Positions 62,094 to 64,000 of a DNA stretch of 64,000 nucleotides are shown here, piece by piece; within the stretch, counting starts at the first letter, position 1, and each line of letters begins with the position of its first letter. Where the stretch lies: assembly GCF_039973015.1 (NCBI RefSeq), contig NZ_JBDWLT010000006.1, positions 1-64,000 of the forward strand. Reading direction: 5' to 3'. The notes beneath the pieces are model-generated. The model saw nothing but the letters and a program-made list of their open reading frames with translations, was not told the DNA's origin and did not search any database. Both the position numbers and the translations under genes were made by a program. This DNA comes from Parvibaculum sp039973015. Its GTDB lineage: Bacteria > Pseudomonadota > Alphaproteobacteria > Parvibaculales > Parvibaculaceae.

Positions 62094-63293
62094 TCAGAAA
62101 TCATCCTCCTGATGTTCTTCTTTGCTCATATCGTGCCGGAAGGGCGCGTATTCGCCAAGTATCGCGATATCGCGATCGACGTATTGGCGTTCGCGGGAAA
62201 GATATTCGGCGACCGCCTCGCGAAATGAAGCGTTCGCGATCCAGTGCGCGCTATAGGTCCGGGAGGGAACATAGCCGCGCGCGAGTTTATGCTCGCCCTG
62301 TGCGCCAGCCTCTACACGTTCAAGGCCTCGGGCGATGGCGAATTCGATGGCCATGTAGTAGCAGCATTCGAAATGAAGGAAGGGGTGATGCTCGATTGTG
62401 CCCCAGTTTCGTCCATAGAGGGCATCGCCGCCGATGAAGTTCAATGCGCCTGCGATCAGTTTGCCATCGCGCCGCGCCATCACCAGAAGCGTCTCGTTGG
62501 CCGTACGTTCGCCTATCAGGCTGAAAAAATCTCTCGTGAGGTAGGGCGACCCCCATTTTCGCGCGCCCGTATCCATGTAGAAGGTGAAGAAGGCGTCCCA
62601 GTGATCTTCCGTGAGACCATCGCCTGTCACGCATTCAACAGTGATGCCATTTTCTGTCGCGCGTTCACGCTCTTTGCGGATCATCTTGCGCTTGCGGGAG
62701 GACAGGTCGGCGAGGAAGTCGTCGAATGTCCTGTAGCCTCGATTGTGCCAGTGGAATTGCTGGTCGGTCCGCTGAAGCAGGCCGTGGGCACCTGCACGTT
62801 TCCATTGCCGTTCGGGGAGGAAGGTAATGTGCAGCGAGGAGACGCCATGTCTTCGGGCGATCTCGATGGCGCCTTCCAGCAATGTGTCTTCCAGGGCTTC
62901 GCGAATGGGTGTGTTCGGAACGAGGAAGCGTGGACCGGTTGCGGGCGTGAAGGGGACCGAACACTGAAGTTTTGGATAGTAGTTTCCCCCGGCATTCTCC
63001 AGGGCGTTGGCCCAGCCGTGGTCAAAGACGTATTCGCCCCGGCTATGGTTCTTCAGGTACATCGGCATGCAGCCGGCGAGCTTGCCTGCCTCATCCTCCA
63101 GAAGGATGTGCTGAGCGAGCCACCCTGTGTGCCGCGTGGCTGACCCGCTCTCTTCCAGTGCGCTTAGAAATCCGTGCGAGACAAAGGGATTCGCCGGTTC
63201 ACCCTGCGGATTGGCGCATGCGTCCCAGCTTTTGCTGTCCACGCCGGAAAGGCTGTCCACGACACGGATGATGGCTGCTTCGCTGTCTCCCAT
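62094..63293 (-). CDS. FemAB-like GNAT-fold protein (DUF482 family)
   Basis: A 399-residue acyltransferase-like protein with a double GNAT fold related to peptidoglycan-bridge and lipid II aminoacyltransferases. Typical blocks are NPFVSHGFLSALEESGSA, FDHGWANALENAGGNYYPKL, FHWHNRGYRTFDDFLADLSS, RNWGTIEHHPFLHFECCYY and GAQGEHKLARGYVP. The family is widespread in Proteobacteria; its biochemical activity is not settled. It lies between ridA and the HIT gene. Confidence 0.9.
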   Translation of the reverse strand: MGDSEAAIIRVVDSLSGVDSKSWDACANPQGEPANPFVSHGFLSALEESGSATRHTGWLAQHILLEDEAGKLAGCMPMYLKNHSRGEYVFDHGWANALENAGGNYYPKLQCSVPFTPATGPRFLVPNTPIREALEDTLLEGAIEIARRHGVSSLHITFLPERQWKRAGAHGLLQRTDQQFHWHNRGYRTFDDFLADLSSRKRKMIRKERERATENGITVECVTGDGLTEDHWDAFFTFYMDTGARKWGSPYLTRDFFSLIGERTANETLLVMARRDGKLIAGALNFIGGDALYGRNWGTIEHHPFLHFECCYYMAIEFAIARGLERVEAGAQGEHKLARGYVPSRTYSAHWIANASFREAVAEYLSRERQYVDRDIAILGEYAPFRHDMSKEEHQEDDF

Positions 63294-63320
63294 GACCCGA
63301 TCCTAATGAACCGGCGCTGC

Positions 63321-63788
63321 TCATGCGATCTCGAAAATAGCCTCGATTTCGACTGTCATCTGGAAGGGGAGCGACGCAGCGGAAACGGCGGAGCGGGCGT
63401 GCCGTCCGGCTTCTCCGAAAACTTCCACCAGCAGGTCGGAACCGCCATTGATGACGGAAGGTTGCTGGTCGAAGTCCGGGGTGGAGTTCACGAAGCCGAG
63501 CAGCTTCACACAGCGCGTAACCCGGTCCAGGTCTCCGCCACATGCGGCCTTCAGCTGGGCGAGGACATTGATCATGGTAAGGCGAGCTGCGGCTTTCCCG
63601 GACTCGGCGTTCTGTTCCTGGCCGACCTTGCCCTGATATTCGAGACCTTTGGGACCGACGGGGCCCTGACCCGAAATGAAAACCAGATTGCCTGTAAGGA
63701 CATAAGGTACGTAGGTGCCCGCCGGTTGCGAGGGGGCAGGCAATTCGATGCCGATTTCCTTCAGGCGGGCTTCTGTCTTTCCGGTCAT
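63321..63788 (-). CDS. RidA-family enamine/imine deaminase
   Basis: RidA proteins hydrolyse reactive enamines and imines from PLP enzymes. The start at 63788 gives MTGKTEARLKEIGIELPAPS and 155 residues, behind AAGGGAG. VPYVLTGNLVFISGQGPVG and RVTRCVKLLGFVNSTPDF match the longer YjgH/Rid2-7-like subgroup, and HARSAVSAASLPFQMTVEIE carries the Arg that binds the carboxylate in true RidA. It is divergent from agmatine deiminase. Confidence 0.9.
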   Translation of the reverse strand: MTGKTEARLKEIGIELPAPSQPAGTYVPYVLTGNLVFISGQGPVGPKGLEYQGKVGQEQNAESGKAAARLTMINVLAQLKAACGGDLDRVTRCVKLLGFVNSTPDFDQQPSVINGGSDLLVEVFGEAGRHARSAVSAASLPFQMTVEIEAIFEIA

Positions 63789-63882
63789 GTCGCTTTGCTC
63801 CCTTTGCCGCGGTTGCCGCACTATGTTGGCGCGTTATACCTAACGCCTAAGACGGAACGGCGAAAGAGCAGGAAGGCAGAGC

Positions 63883-64000
63883 ATGAGTGAGCGGCGTATG
63901 CCGGCGGATGACGGACTGTTCATGCCAGCTGAATGGGAGCCTCATGAACGCTGCTGGATGCAATGGCCAAGCCGGACAGAAGTGTGGGGTGATCGCTTGC
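63883..64000 (+). CDS. aguA: Agmatine deiminase, 5' part (truncated by window end)
   Basis: Converts agmatine to N-carbamoylputrescine, leading to putrescine. Only 39 codons are inside the window. From the ATG at 63883 (AGGAAGG upstream) the protein reads MSERRMPADDGLFMPAEWEP then HERCWMQWPSRTEVWG; the PAEWEPHERxWMxWP block is the family's N-terminal signature. The rest, with the catalytic residues, is outside. Divergent from ridA. Confidence 0.88.
   Translation, partial: MSERRMPADDGLFMPAEWEPHERCWMQWPSRTEVWGDRL

Overview
The window is GC-rich chromosomal DNA from an alphaproteobacterium. The evidence is a MipZ division-site ATPase, an ATP12-type F1 assembly chaperone, a DUF1489 gene, a short-form adenylate kinase between secY and rpsM, and a TTAA-N7-TTAA CtrA-type site. 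Gene content and order resemble the Parvibaculum / Hyphomicrobiales branch. That placement is inference from memory; no search was run.

Layout. (1) 1-14489: the 3' end of tuf, then the S10-spc-alpha ribosomal block on the + strand, rpsJ to rplQ with secY, adk and rpoA, many genes overlapping by 1-8 bases. A near-consensus promoter before rpsM splits off the alpha operon, and a hairpin plus T-run closes the block after rplQ. (2) 14630-23456: a DegP/HtrA protease, bacterioferritin and its ferredoxin (minus strand, Fur-like boxes), then rarA-crcB-rluC and HAD-AsmA-ATP12 runs. (3) 23724-27281: propionyl-CoA carboxylase beta and alpha. (4) 27296-29436: two copies of a compact element, each a DUF559 nuclease-like gene between palindromic GC-rich ends, flanking a polymer-forming membrane protein gene. 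This is the most unusual part of the window. (5) 29447-33955: GST and YciI-like genes divergent from an HxlR regulator, lipB, an orphan FliN-type gene, and a siroheme/cysH sulfate-assimilation pair. (6) 34028-38673: tRNA-Leu(GAG), an unusual SGNH-like + GSCFA gene pair, mgtE and a secreted kelch protein. (7) 38751-47296: acyl-CoA catabolism (isovaleryl-CoA dehydrogenase, thiolase, TetR regulator, methylcrotonyl-CoA carboxylase, DUF1489). (8) 47368-53461: a hydrolase, panC, a small secreted protein and a tightly overlapped glutamine-synthetase-like / aldehyde dehydrogenase / Fe-alcohol dehydrogenase operon. (9) 53691-59405: mipZ, a D,D-carboxypeptidase with SPOR domain, clpS and clpA around a CtrA-like site. 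(10) 59514-64000: VOC protein, beta-propeller lipoprotein, ridA / FemAB-GNAT / HIT operon and the start of agmatine deiminase.

How the genes work together. Most of the window is core growth machinery. The catabolic genes suggest use of branched-chain amino acids and odd-chain acyl-CoA (PCC, IVD, MCC) and of an amine through gamma-glutamylation, alcohol and aldehyde steps. The DUF559 elements sit at gene 3' ends and interrupt no recognisable gene.
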